Shown: positions 18,967 to 28,203, counted from the first letter of the stretch. The stretch is DNA of 64,000 nt from an uncultured Fluviicola sp. (GCA_913009205.1 CAJVYC010000006.1:62001-126000); one strand, 5' to 3'. Numbers and translations are program-made. Notes: generated by a model from the sequence alone, not told the origin.

Positions 18967-19007
18967 TTAATTATGCATGCATAGCATTAATTATTTTACT
19001 ATTTTTG
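18967..19007 (+). promoter_or_regulatory. Candidate MarR operator and promoter of fadN (site A)
   Basis: TATGCATGCATA (18972-18983) is a perfect 12-bp palindrome, extended by TTAAT on the left and ATTAA on the right. It is followed 16 bp later by a perfect -7 box TATTTTTG (19000-19007). The palindrome would overlap the -33 region, as expected for a repressor site. A closely similar block occurs at 25144-25180 before the acyl-CoA dehydrogenase gene. Confidence 0.65.
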
Positions 19008-19086
19008 ATTAAGTGAGCTTTGAAAACAAGGATCATCAGAGGATTTTTATAACTTACTAAGCTTAAGAGTAAAATAAACTAACAAC

Positions 19087-21492
19087 ATGAATAGACATAT
19101 TCGCAAAGTAGCAATTATAGGATCTGGAGTAATGGGTTCAAGAATTGCCTGTCATTTCGCAAATATAGGATGCGAAGTTGAATTGCTAGATATCGTTCCT
19201 AGCGAACTAAACGGCCCTGAGAAGAAGAAAGAAGTTAGTATCGACTCTGATCAATTCAAAAATCGAATTGTAAATGAAGCACTAACTTCTTCTCTAAATT
19301 CCAACCCCTCTCCTATTTATAGAAAATCATTCGCTTCTCGAATTAGAACGGGGAATCTAACGGACGATTTGGCGAGAATAAAAGATTGTGATTGGATTAT
19401 CGAAGTTGTTATTGAACGCTTGGACATCAAACAACAAGTTTTCGAAAACATTGAAAAACATAGAACACCGGGAACGCTAATCACGACCAACACCTCTGGA
19501 ATCCCAATCAACTTAATGCTTGAAGGCAGAAGTAATGATTTCAAAAAGCATTTCTGTGGATCTCACTTTTTCAATCCACCGCGTTATTTGCAACTACTAG
19601 AAATTATTCCTTCGGAGGAAACCGATTCAGAAGTAATCGATTTCTTGATGGATTATGGACAACGTTTTCTTGGAAAGAAAACAGTATTTTGTAAAGATAC
19701 TCCGGCATTCATCGCCAATCGCGTTGGCGTGTATTCAATCATGTCATTGTTCCATGCCGTAGAAGAAATGGGATTGACTGTCGAAGAAGTTGATAAACTT
19801 TCAGGGCCAATTTTAGGCCGGCCAAAATCGGCAACGTTCAGGACATGTGATGTTGTTGGATTAGATACTTTGGTTCATGTAGCCAATGGACTAGAAGACA
19901 ATTGTCCAGACGACGAAGAAAAAGAACTTTTCAAATTGCCCGACTATATTTCAAAAATGGTCGAGAATGGATGGCTTGGATCAAAAACAAACCAAGGGTT
20001 TTATAAAAAAGTCAAGGATGAAAATGGCAAAAGTGAAATTCTGACTTTGGACTTAAATACGCTGGAGTACCGTAAAAAAGCAAGGGTTAAATTCCCTACG
20101 CTGGACATGGCCAAACCAATTGATGATCTTAAGACAAGAACCAAAATGCTTTTCATGGGAATGGACAAAGCGGGAGAATTTTACCGGAAATTGTTCGGTG
20201 GCCTTTTCGCTTACGTGTCGAACCGCCTTCCAGAAATCACTGATGACCTCTATAAAATAGACGACGCCTTAAAAGCTGGTTTCGGATGGGAACTTGGACC
20301 TTTTGAAACTTGGGACATCTTGGGGTTGGATCAAGGACTTAAAATGATTGACGGAGAGAATAAGAAGGCCGCAGCTTGGGTTTCTGAAATGAAAGAAACT
20401 GGAATTAAATCATTCTACAAGACTGAAAAGGGTGTTAAATATTTTTACAACGTCTCTTGCAAAGCGTACATTCCAATTCCAGGCGGAGAGGAAATCGTTT
20501 CACTAGAAGTACTTCGAAGTGAAAACAAAGTTTGGGGGAATTCTGACACAACAATAGTTGATATCGGAGATGGAATTCTGAACCTTGAGTTTCACACCAA
20601 AATGAATACCATTGGAGGCGGTGTAATTGAAGGCATCCAAAAAGCCCTGACACTTGCTGAAACAGAATACAAAGGACTTGTAATTTCAAACACTGGACAG
20701 AATTTCTCTGCCGGAGCAAATGTTGGAATGATCTTCATGATGGCAATCGAACAGGATTATGACGAATTGAACTTTGCCATAAAAACGTTCCAAGAGACAA
20801 TGATGAGGGTGCGCTACTCAAACATTCCAGTAGTTGTCGCGCCGCATAATATGGCTCTTGGAGGAGGTTGCGAAATTTCACTTCATGCCGATAAAGTAGT
20901 CGCACACGCTGAATTGTATATGGGACTTGTTGAATTTGGTGTTGGGCTGATTCCTGGCGGCGGCGGAACAAAAGAATTCGCAAAACGCTTGTCTGATGAA
21001 TACGTTGCTGGCGATATCAAAATCAACCGAATGAGAGAACGCTTTTTGACAATTGGTCAAGCAAAAGTATCGACTTCGGCTTATGAAGCTTTCGACCTTG
21101 GTTATTTAAGAGAAGGAATTGACGAAATAGTTGTAAGCCGCGAATACCAGCTTACACGAGCAAAAGAATCTTGTTTAAAAATGGCCAATAAAGGATATGT
21201 TGCTCCAAAACGAGAAAAGAACATCACCTTAATGGGACAAGAAGGACTCGGAATCGTTTATGTTGGAGCAAATACAATGTTCTCTGGAAATTATATGTCA
21301 GAACACGATCTTTTGATTTCTGAGAAGTTAGGATTCGTTCTATGTGGAGGAGATTTATCTCAAAACGAAACGGTTTCAGAACAATATGTTTTGGATCTGG
21401 AACGGAAAGCATTCCTTGAATTGTGTCAAGAAAAGAAAACACTTGAGCGCTTGGAAAGTATCGTTAAGAAAGGGAAAATATTAAGGAATTAG
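19087..21492 (+). CDS. fadN: 3-hydroxyacyl-CoA dehydrogenase/enoyl-CoA hydratase, FadN type
   Basis: This 801-residue bifunctional enzyme carries out hydration and NAD-dependent oxidation in fatty-acid beta-oxidation. The dehydrogenase part comes first: the NAD-binding GSGVMGSRIACHFANIGCEVELLD at about 10-35, then TTNTSGIP and HFFNPPRYLQLLEIIP, then paired C-terminal 3HCDH domains. The hydratase part follows from about residue 480, with the oxyanion-hole region MALGGGCEISLHAD and VEFGVGLIPGGGGTKEF. This order (dehydrogenase then hydratase) matches Bacillus FadN, not E. coli FadB. fadA follows 88 bp downstream. A MarR gene and a candidate operator lie upstream. Confidence 0.93.
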   Translation: MNRHIRKVAIIGSGVMGSRIACHFANIGCEVELLDIVPSELNGPEKKKEVSIDSDQFKNRIVNEALTSSLNSNPSPIYRKSFASRIRTGNLTDDLARIKDCDWIIEVVIERLDIKQQVFENIEKHRTPGTLITTNTSGIPINLMLEGRSNDFKKHFCGSHFFNPPRYLQLLEIIPSEETDSEVIDFLMDYGQRFLGKKTVFCKDTPAFIANRVGVYSIMSLFHAVEEMGLTVEEVDKLSGPILGRPKSATFRTCDVVGLDTLVHVANGLEDNCPDDEEKELFKLPDYISKMVENGWLGSKTNQGFYKKVKDENGKSEILTLDLNTLEYRKKARVKFPTLDMAKPIDDLKTRTKMLFMGMDKAGEFYRKLFGGLFAYVSNRLPEITDDLYKIDDALKAGFGWELGPFETWDILGLDQGLKMIDGENKKAAAWVSEMKETGIKSFYKTEKGVKYFYNVSCKAYIPIPGGEEIVSLEVLRSENKVWGNSDTTIVDIGDGILNLEFHTKMNTIGGGVIEGIQKALTLAETEYKGLVISNTGQNFSAGANVGMIFMMAIEQDYDELNFAIKTFQETMMRVRYSNIPVVVAPHNMALGGGCEISLHADKVVAHAELYMGLVEFGVGLIPGGGGTKEFAKRLSDEYVAGDIKINRMRERFLTIGQAKVSTSAYEAFDLGYLREGIDEIVVSREYQLTRAKESCLKMANKGYVAPKREKNITLMGQEGLGIVYVGANTMFSGNYMSEHDLLISEKLGFVLCGGDLSQNETVSEQYVLDLERKAFLELCQEKKTLERLESIVKKGKILRN

Positions 21493-21514
21493 AAATTCAC
21501 AATTATGAATTATT

Positions 21515-21534
21515 AGTTAGGGGTTAAGAGTTTA
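21515..21534 (+). repeat. Dispersed 20-bp repeat, copy 1
   Basis: AGTTAGGGGTTAAGAGTTTA lies in the fadN-fadA gap. A copy with 19 of 20 identical bases is at 54867-54886, also directly after a plus-strand stop codon. Confidence 0.55.
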
Positions 21535-21580
21535 AAATGATCGTCTAACGGCTAAATTCTTTTAAAAAAAAATTAATAAA

Positions 21581-22756
21581 ATGGGAAGAGCATATATAGT
21601 AACTGGATATCGCACTGCTGTTGGAAAAGCGGGCAAAGGTGGATTTAGATTCTACAGACCTGACGATCTTGCAGCAAATGTTGTAAAACATATCATGTCA
21701 AAAGTTCCGCAATTGGACAAAGAACGCATTGATGATGTAATCGTTGGAAACGCAACTCCAGAAGCGGAACAGGGATTAAATATTGGGAGAATGATTTCAT
21801 TGATGGGATTGGACACTGTTAAAGTTCCAGGAATGACTGTCAATCGATATTGTTCCTCCGGATTGGAAACGATCGCAATTGCAACAGCGAAAATTGAAGC
21901 TGGAATGGCCAATTGCATTATTGCGGGAGGTGTTGAATCCATGTCAGTAATGGCGATGGGAGGATGGAGAATTGTTCCAAATCCAGCAGTTGGAAAGAAG
22001 AACCCGAATTGGTATTGGGGAATGGGATTGACAGCCGAAGCTGTTGCGAAAGATTTTAAAGTGAGCAGAGAAGATCAAGATGCATTCGCTTTGCAATCGC
22101 ATGAAAAAGCAATCGCTGCAATTAAATCCGGTCGATTCGAAGACGATATCGTGCCTATTGATGTGAAACACATTTTCCTTGATGAAAACGAAAAGCGTCA
22201 AGAAAAAATCTACACCGTTGATACAGATGAAGGTCCTCGATCAAGTAACTTAGAAGGACTTTCGCGATTGAGACCTGTCTTCGCAAATGGCGGTTCAGTT
22301 ACTGCTGGTAATTCATCGCAAACATCTGACGGCGCAGCATTTTGTCTTGTAATGTCTGAAGATATGGTGAATGAACTTGGACTGGAACCTATTGCAAGAC
22401 TGGCTTCTTACAGTGTTGTTGGCGTTGAACCAAAAATTATGGGTGTTGGACCAATTGATGCTATTCCAAAGGCCATAGCTGCTGCCGGATTAAAGCAAAA
22501 TGATATTTCTTTGGTTGAATTGAACGAAGCATTTGCTTCACAATCTTTGGCTGTGATTAGAGAAACTGGATTGAACCCTGATATAATCAACGTTAACGGA
22601 GGAGCAATTGCCCTAGGCCACCCACTAGGATGTACAGGAGCTAAATTGACAGTTCAGATAATGAACGAACTGAAAAAGCGCGACGAAAAATACGGAGTTG
22701 TGACAATGTGCATTGGAACTGGACAAGGTGCCGCAGGAGTGATCGAGATGTTGTAA
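21581..22756 (+). CDS. fadA: Acetyl-CoA C-acyltransferase (3-ketoacyl-CoA thiolase)
   Basis: The 391-residue thiolase cleaves 3-ketoacyl-CoA with CoA in the last step of beta-oxidation. The active-site cysteine is in VNRYCSSGLETIAIA (about residue 90). The C-terminal motifs are NVNGGAIALGHPLGCTGA with the catalytic His, and VVTMCIGTGQGAAGVIE with the second Cys. Length is normal. It follows fadN on the same strand and is probably cotranscribed with it, giving the fadN-fadA pair seen in Bacillus. The helicase gene follows after only 9 bp. Confidence 0.95.
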   Translation: MGRAYIVTGYRTAVGKAGKGGFRFYRPDDLAANVVKHIMSKVPQLDKERIDDVIVGNATPEAEQGLNIGRMISLMGLDTVKVPGMTVNRYCSSGLETIAIATAKIEAGMANCIIAGGVESMSVMAMGGWRIVPNPAVGKKNPNWYWGMGLTAEAVAKDFKVSREDQDAFALQSHEKAIAAIKSGRFEDDIVPIDVKHIFLDENEKRQEKIYTVDTDEGPRSSNLEGLSRLRPVFANGGSVTAGNSSQTSDGAAFCLVMSEDMVNELGLEPIARLASYSVVGVEPKIMGVGPIDAIPKAIAAAGLKQNDISLVELNEAFASQSLAVIRETGLNPDIINVNGGAIALGHPLGCTGAKLTVQIMNELKKRDEKYGVVTMCIGTGQGAAGVIEML

Positions 22757-22765
22757 CTTCGCAAC

Positions 22766-24064
22766 GTGAAAATCGAACATTTAATAAAAAACGCTGGGCA
22801 CCAAGAGCTACTTCCGATTCAAAAGAAGTGCATTGAGGCCTACCAAGAGAATTCAGAATTAATTTTGCTTTCTAAGACAGGATCTGGAAAAACAATTGCC
22901 TTTCTACTCTCCGTAATATCGAGAATAAGGGAAGATCAAGATTGTATTCAAGCCGTAATTATTGCTCCCACCAGAGAATTAACCCAACAAATTGATCAGG
23001 TATTTAGGTCATTGAAAAGTGGTTTGAAAGCCACACTTTGTTATGGTGGTCACTCTGTAAAAGACGAATCAAACAGTCTAAAAGCAATTCCAGAATTGGT
23101 TATTGCCACACCGGGTCGTTTGCTAGATCACATCGAAAGAGGGAACGTTAATCTTATCGATTGCGAAGCTTTGGTCATCGATGAATTTGATAAATGCCTT
23201 GAAATGGGATTTGATTACGAGATGGGTAAAATCACTCGTGAATTTAGTAAAGTAGAAAACATACTTCTCGCATCAGCAACGAAACCCGAAGACATTCCTG
23301 ACTATCTAAATTTTGATTCTCCCCACGTTCTTGACAACCTTATTGAAGATGATCTCATCAATATTGAAGAATTCGGAGTTCAATACAAAAGAAGCGTATT
23401 CAATGCGCTTGTAGAAACAGTTTGCAGTTTTGGAATCGAGAAATCAATTGTATTTTGTAATTACAGAGAAGTTGTTGAGGATGTTGTTAAGCGCTTAAAT
23501 GGCGAACGAATTTATAGCATCGGTTACCACGGAGGTTTGGATCAAGGGGAACGAGAACGCGCGTTAATAAAATTCCGAAATGGAAGTTACAACACCTTAG
23601 TTTGTACAGATCTTGGCGCTCGTGGATTGGACATTCCAGAAATCAAACACGTTGTTCATTATCAATACCCAAATAGCCTAGATGCATTTGTTCACCGCAA
23701 AGGAAGAACGGCGAGAATGTCAGAAGACGGCTCCTCTTACTTGTTCATTGGACCAGAAACACAATTGCCAGAATATTTGGAAGACCCCACTGATTCCTTC
23801 CGACCTGGAGAATACTTGGACACAACTCCTGAATGGGAAACATTGTATTTCAGTGCTGGAAAAAAAGAAAAAGTGAACAAGATTGATCTCGTTGGATTTT
23901 TATCGAAAAAAGGGCAATTGGGGAAAGGCGAAATTGGATTAATCACTGTTCTTGATCATACATCGTATGTTGCTGTGAAGAAATCAAAGGTGAAAAATGT
24001 TTTGAGTCTGATACGATCAGAAAGGATCAAAGGTAAAAAGTTGAAGATTGAGGTGTCAATGTAA
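22766..24064 (+). CDS. DEAD-box family RNA helicase with a DEFD motif II
   Basis: The 432-residue product starts at a GTG 9 bp after fadA. The helicase motifs appear in order: Q-motif region LLPIQKKCI, Walker A SKTGSGKT, Ia APTRELTQQ, TPGRLLDH, motif II as DEFD (D139-D142), III SAT, then YHGGLDQGERERAL, VCTDLGARGLDIP and HRKGRTARM. The A-to-F change in DEAD is unusual. A ~70-residue C-terminal extension follows (KEKVNKIDLVGFLSKKGQLG...), similar in style to the DbpA-type RNA-binding tail in Bacteroidota helicases. It probably remodels rRNA or mRNA. Its place after fadA appears to be read-through transcription rather than functional. The gap to the convergent GH gene is 5 bp. Confidence 0.88.
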   Translation: MKIEHLIKNAGHQELLPIQKKCIEAYQENSELILLSKTGSGKTIAFLLSVISRIREDQDCIQAVIIAPTRELTQQIDQVFRSLKSGLKATLCYGGHSVKDESNSLKAIPELVIATPGRLLDHIERGNVNLIDCEALVIDEFDKCLEMGFDYEMGKITREFSKVENILLASATKPEDIPDYLNFDSPHVLDNLIEDDLINIEEFGVQYKRSVFNALVETVCSFGIEKSIVFCNYREVVEDVVKRLNGERIYSIGYHGGLDQGERERALIKFRNGSYNTLVCTDLGARGLDIPEIKHVVHYQYPNSLDAFVHRKGRTARMSEDGSSYLFIGPETQLPEYLEDPTDSFRPGEYLDTTPEWETLYFSAGKKEKVNKIDLVGFLSKKGQLGKGEIGLITVLDHTSYVAVKKSKVKNVLSLIRSERIKGKKLKIEVSM

Positions 24065-24069
24065 CCCTC

Positions 24070-25104
24070 TCATTTCTTACTGAACTTTGTATACTGAGCA
24101 CGAACCGTTTTTTCTGCTAGCTTATTCTGCACCGTAAACATAGAATTGTGCTTCCCTCCAGCGTATTGATGGTTTGGATACCACTTCCATAGAAAGCCAC
24201 CTGCGAAAAAATCCTGATCCCAAATATTATCATAGATTGCTGTTAATGCGCGAACTTGACTGCGCTGATCAATTTTTTCCTTTTTGGTGACACTATAATT
24301 CCAGGGAGTTGCTGCACACTTTCGAATACTTCGATAGCCGTATTCCGTGAATATTATTTTCCGATCGACTACTGAACTCAACGAATCAAAAACGGGAATG
24401 TACTTCGACCAACCCATATCCAAGTCTTTTTTCTTCGGAATACCAGCCTTACTAATAGGGAAGTAGGCATCAATTCCAATGTAATCAAGCTTCCCCCAAA
24501 ATTTCACATTTTCAAAGCAGTCCCAGTTTTCAGCATATGTCAATTTACCCTTATAAACTTCACGCACCTGCCTTATCAAGCGCAAAAACAGCTGAGGTCG
24601 ACTTTTCACAACCAGCTGCATTTCGGTTCCAATACAATACACTGCAGAATTCTCTTCCGCTGCAACCCTTGCAAAGGCGATGATATAAGCACCATAATCT
24701 TTTTCAAACTTCACCCGTTCCTCTTCAGATTTCATTTCAATTTTACCAGTAAAAACACCATTTGCCACCCAAATTTGGGGCTTGATCATTGTCTTCACTC
24801 CTTGCTTATGCAATTCTTGAATTGCAACCCGCGTTCCATTCAATCCTTCCCCTTCCCACTGATTATTATCTTCATAGAAAACGGTCCCAGAATCGTTATA
24901 AGGCATGAAACAATAAGGAATAACCGCAGCGTAATTTGCTCTAATCCTTAAAATTGGGGGAAGATGAATCGAGTCCAAAAGAAAGCGTTCTGAAACCAAG
25001 CTAACACCATTAACCCGATCATTAATAGTGTCTTGAGCAGATATGTTATTTGTCAAAACAAATAACAAAACTCCTAGTAAATATCTCAATCGTATTTCAT
25101 TCAT
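24070..25104 (-). CDS. GH113-like glycoside hydrolase, secreted
   Basis: The 344-residue product has a signal peptide (MNEIRLRYLLGVLLFVLTNNISAQ) and a TIM-barrel sequence resembling glycoside hydrolase family 113 (beta-mannanase-like). Evidence includes IKPQIWVANGVFTGKIEMKSEEE early in the barrel, the probable acid/base Glu in YCIGTEMQLV, IDYIGIDAYFP-like strand LDYIGIDAYFP, and the probable nucleophile Glu in IIFTEYGYRS. It also ends with the aromatic FLWKWYPNHQYAG. The natural substrate cannot be read from the sequence, and no polysaccharide-utilisation genes adjoin. It is divergent from the acyl-CoA dehydrogenase gene, with 99 bp between start codons holding the second palindrome. Confidence 0.8.
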   Translation of the reverse strand: MNEIRLRYLLGVLLFVLTNNISAQDTINDRVNGVSLVSERFLLDSIHLPPILRIRANYAAVIPYCFMPYNDSGTVFYEDNNQWEGEGLNGTRVAIQELHKQGVKTMIKPQIWVANGVFTGKIEMKSEEERVKFEKDYGAYIIAFARVAAEENSAVYCIGTEMQLVVKSRPQLFLRLIRQVREVYKGKLTYAENWDCFENVKFWGKLDYIGIDAYFPISKAGIPKKKDLDMGWSKYIPVFDSLSSVVDRKIIFTEYGYRSIRKCAATPWNYSVTKKEKIDQRSQVRALTAIYDNIWDQDFFAGGFLWKWYPNHQYAGGKHNSMFTVQNKLAEKTVRAQYTKFSKK

Positions 25105-25143
25105 TTGCTTTCACAAAATACAACTACTAAATTTATTTTCTAT

Positions 25144-25180
25144 TATGCGTGCATAGCAATGTTATTTTACTATATTTATG
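25144..25180 (+). promoter_or_regulatory. Candidate MarR operator and promoter of the acyl-CoA dehydrogenase gene (site B)
   Basis: TATGCGTGCATA (25144-25155) differs by one base from the palindrome before fadN. It is followed by GCA, then TTATTTTACTAT (25162-25173), a 12-mer that also follows site A. A -7-like box TATTTATG (25173-25180, one mismatch) lies 17 bp after the palindrome and 23 bp before the ATG at 25204. The divergent glycosidase start is 40 bp away, so both genes could be affected. Confidence 0.6.
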
Positions 25181-25203
25181 ACATAGTACCAAAATATTTA
25201 CAA

Positions 25204-26991
25204 ATGTCTGAAAACGAAAAGCCAATTAAAGGAGGGGAATTTTTAATTCGTAAAACATCCCCAGCTGATATATTTATTCCAGAAAACTGGACAGAAGAAC
25301 AACTAATGATTGCGGACATGTGCCATGATTTCATTGATACTGAAATACTTCCACATATGGATCGTATTGACTCAATGGAAGAAGGATTGATGCCATCGCT
25401 AGTTGAAAAAGCAGGCGCGCTTGGTCTATTAGGAATGTCAGTTCCTGAAGACTTAGGCGGGATGGGTGTGGATTTTAAGACTTCACTATTGGCAACCGAA
25501 TACCTCGCAAGTGGCTATTCATTTTCCGTGGCTTATGGTGCTCACACAGGAATTGGTACTTTACCTCTGCTCTACTACGGAACAGAAGATCAAAAGAAAA
25601 AATACATTCCAAAACTCGCTTCAGGCGAATGGAAAGCGTCTTATTGTTTAACTGAGCCTGGTTCTGGATCAGATGCCAATTCAGGAAAAACAAAAGCAGT
25701 GCTTACCGAAGATGGAAAACATTATGTTGTCAACGGTCAAAAAATGTGGATTACGAACGCTGGTTTCGCAAACCTATTCACGGTATTTGCAAAAATCGAT
25801 GACGATGATAAACTAACCGCATTCTTAATCGAAGCGGATTCGGAGGGAATCACGTTGAATCCAGAAGAAAAGAAAATGGGGATCAAAGGATCTTCTACAA
25901 GACAAGTTTTCTTCAACGATGTTAAAGTTCCAGTTGAAAACTTGCTTTCAGAAAGAGAGAACGGATTTAAGATCGCCCTGAACATATTGAACATTGGTAG
26001 AATTAAATTGGCCGCTGGAGTTATGGGTGGAGCGAAACAAGCCATCACAGAATCTGTCAGATACGCTAACGACCGCTTGCAGTTTGGTCGTGAGATCTCT
26101 AAATACGGTGCAATCCGATATAAACTTGCAGAGCAAACAATCAAAACATTTGTTAATGAATCAGCCATTTACAGAGCTGGACAAAACATTGATGATGCAA
26201 TTGCAGGTTATGTTGCTGCTGGAATGGACAAAGGCGAAGCGACATTGAAAGGAATTGAGCAATTCGCTCCCGAATGCGCAATCTTGAAAGTATCGGGATC
26301 TGAAGCTCTTGACTACGTCGTTGATGAAGCAGTTCAAATTTTTGGTGGAATGGGCTACTCAGCTGAATCTTCAGTTGAACGTGCGTACCGCGATGCTAGA
26401 ATCAATAGAATATTTGAAGGAACGAATGAGATCAATAGATTATTAACTGTCGACATGGTTCTGAAACGCGCTATGAAAGGCGAATTGGATTTGATGGGGC
26501 CTGCAATGGCGGTTGCCGGAGAATTAATGAGTATTCCTGAGTTTGGAGATAAACCAACAGATATTCTTGGAAATGAAACATTATACCTAGAAGGATTCAA
26601 GAAAACCGTTCTGATGGTTGCTGGATCAGCAGTTCAAAAATTAATGCAGTCCTTGTCAAAAGAACAAGAAGTTCTAATGAACATTGCCGATCTTTCAATC
26701 TATACGTATTTGGCTGAATCAGCTTTGCTAAGAGTTCAACAAATGATCGAGCTTAAAGGGGAAGAAGCGTGTGAAGCTCAAATCGCGATTGTAAAAACGT
26801 ATTTCTACGACGTAGCGGATGAAATCAGCAAAGCGGCTAAAGATGCAATCAATTCATTCGCAGAAGGTGACGAAGCAAAAATGATGTTGATGGGACTGAA
26901 GCGTTTCACGAAAACAGAACCGTTTAACCCGAAGGCAGCACGTCAGTTAATAGCGACGAGAATTATTGAAGCGAATAAGTATTGTTTTTAG
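25204..26991 (+). CDS. Acyl-CoA dehydrogenase (FadE-like)
   Basis: This FAD enzyme makes the first double bond in beta-oxidation. The 595-residue product matches the long FadE/VLCAD-like form rather than the ~380-residue short form. The core is seen in LGMSVPEDLGGMGVDFKT, CLTEPGSGSDA, NGQKMWITNAGFANLF, and the catalytic-glutamate region GGMGYSAESSVERAYRDARINRIFEGTNEIN. A ~170-residue C-terminal extension follows. I chose the ATG at 25204 because the upstream frame (from 25105) crosses the promoter and operator. In Bacillus the order is fadN-fadA-fadE; here two unrelated genes separate fadA from this gene, which keeps its own copy of the operator. Confidence 0.92.
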   Translation: MSENEKPIKGGEFLIRKTSPADIFIPENWTEEQLMIADMCHDFIDTEILPHMDRIDSMEEGLMPSLVEKAGALGLLGMSVPEDLGGMGVDFKTSLLATEYLASGYSFSVAYGAHTGIGTLPLLYYGTEDQKKKYIPKLASGEWKASYCLTEPGSGSDANSGKTKAVLTEDGKHYVVNGQKMWITNAGFANLFTVFAKIDDDDKLTAFLIEADSEGITLNPEEKKMGIKGSSTRQVFFNDVKVPVENLLSERENGFKIALNILNIGRIKLAAGVMGGAKQAITESVRYANDRLQFGREISKYGAIRYKLAEQTIKTFVNESAIYRAGQNIDDAIAGYVAAGMDKGEATLKGIEQFAPECAILKVSGSEALDYVVDEAVQIFGGMGYSAESSVERAYRDARINRIFEGTNEINRLLTVDMVLKRAMKGELDLMGPAMAVAGELMSIPEFGDKPTDILGNETLYLEGFKKTVLMVAGSAVQKLMQSLSKEQEVLMNIADLSIYTYLAESALLRVQQMIELKGEEACEAQIAIVKTYFYDVADEISKAAKDAINSFAEGDEAKMMLMGLKRFTKTEPFNPKAARQLIATRIIEANKYCF

Positions 26992-27590
26992 ATATGGTAA
27001 TTAACCAGAATAGAAAACCGTAGGTAACGATTGAAATTCCCTTTTACCTAATAGGAAGAATTGTATTAAAGCGTGATGAGTTCACTATTTCCTCTGATGG
27101 TTGTCTAATAAATCATATTGACGATTTTATGGAAAAGTTTGGTATGATGAAAAAAAGAAGGGATAAAAACGAATTGTTCTATCTTAACATGAAGCCATTA
27201 AGGACTACAAATAAAACGAAGAAGACTAATTGCAAATCTATATTATAAGATTGATCTAACGTATATAAATGTTATTATCACATTGGAATCCGTTTTAATG
27301 TAATAATATTTGTTTACCCCTTATTCCCCCCCATTTTTAGAGGTTTTTATTTTCTCAATTGTGGGATTCGAATTTTTTCTTCTCCATTACTTATTAAAGC
27401 TTATTGTTCCGCTTCAATTCAAAGAAGAAGTATATATAATAGTTCTGGAATTAAAATAATAGACGCACTGCTAACACAACTGGACCCCTTAGGGTTTCTA
27501 CTTCGAGAGATGACTTACGTGTTAACAAACATTATTCCTTTCTTCAAGAAAACAATTTTTATTACCCGAAACCGTTTTTTGATAAAAAAA
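26992..27590. other. AT-rich intergenic region, probably decayed
   Basis: This 600-bp gap holds no supported gene. An open stretch of 74 codons at 27024-27248 (plus strand; contains the words EFTISSDGCLINHIDDFMEKFG and ends KTNCKSIL) lacks a good start codon and could be a remnant; I do not recognise it. The part from 27250 to 27590 shows nothing clear. Confidence 0.4.
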
Positions 27591-28076
27591 CTACTTCTTC
27601 AACACAATCCCATCACCTGTAAACCCTAAAGCTGGCTTCGGCTCTGTAATCGCAGCAATCTCTTCAGCGCTTGCATTCACGTCCTCTAGGAAATGCTTTT
27701 GCAATTCAACTGAAACCGTATCCCAAAACGCAATTCCGTGAATGTACGCTCCTGTTCCTACTGGTGTTGCAGGTGGAATAGTAAAATGATCCTTGAAGCG
27801 AACCATAAACGATTCACCATTTCCTTTATCAACTTTCACAAAACAACCTGCCTTTGCACATACTTCGCTTAAATCAGCTTCAATTGTAAACTCCATTTCA
27901 CCCGATTGAGCTTCAAATGTCTTTACCATGTCTGCAACAGAAATTGCATTCTTGATGTCAACTTTATATTTTCCGTAACTCTTACCGAGCTTAACTTTAT
28001 CGTTTGAAGAGACGGTTGACACTGCGCAAGACAATGCGATAATTCCTCCAACTAGTAATAATGCTATTTTATTCAT
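27591..28076 (-). CDS. DUF4920 domain lipoprotein
   Basis: The product is 161 residues from the ATG at 28076. The N-terminus MNKIALLLVGGIIALSCAV looks like a lipoprotein signal with the lipobox Cys at residue 17. The body fits DUF4920, small Bacteroidota proteins with the pattern SEVCAKAGCFVKVDKGNGESFMVRFKDH, in which two Cys flank a strand, followed by GIAFWDTVSVELQKHFLEDVNAS. The function of the domain is not established; the paired cysteines could bind metal. A minus-strand near -7 box lies about 25 bp upstream. The next gene on this strand is separated by a terminator, so this is a single-gene unit. Confidence 0.8.
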   Translation of the reverse strand: MNKIALLLVGGIIALSCAVSTVSSNDKVKLGKSYGKYKVDIKNAISVADMVKTFEAQSGEMEFTIEADLSEVCAKAGCFVKVDKGNGESFMVRFKDHFTIPPATPVGTGAYIHGIAFWDTVSVELQKHFLEDVNASAEEIAAITEPKPALGFTGDGIVLKK

Positions 28077-28139
28077 TTGATTGTATTTTGATTCTGCAAA
28101 TATCGCAAGAAGATTGACCAATTAGAAAGATAATCGCAT

Positions 28140-28181
28140 AAAAAAGCCACTTTATCTCGATTCAACCCGAGCCAAAATGAC
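28140..28181 (-). terminator. Rho-independent terminator after the gene at 28204-28578
   Basis: On the minus strand, GTCATTTTGGCTCG pairs with CGAGATAAAGTGGC (14 positions, one mismatch, some G-T pairs) around an 8-nt loop, followed by TTTTTT. It lies 23 bp beyond the stop codon of the upstream gene. Confidence 0.7.
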
Positions 28182-28203
28182 TTAGTTCTTTATTTAGAAA
28201 TTC

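Noticed and set aside
25105-25203. 33-codon N-terminal extension of the acyl-CoA dehydrogenase
   Set aside because: It would start inside the divergent glycosidase start region and cross the operator and -7 box; the ATG at 25204 gives the normal protein.
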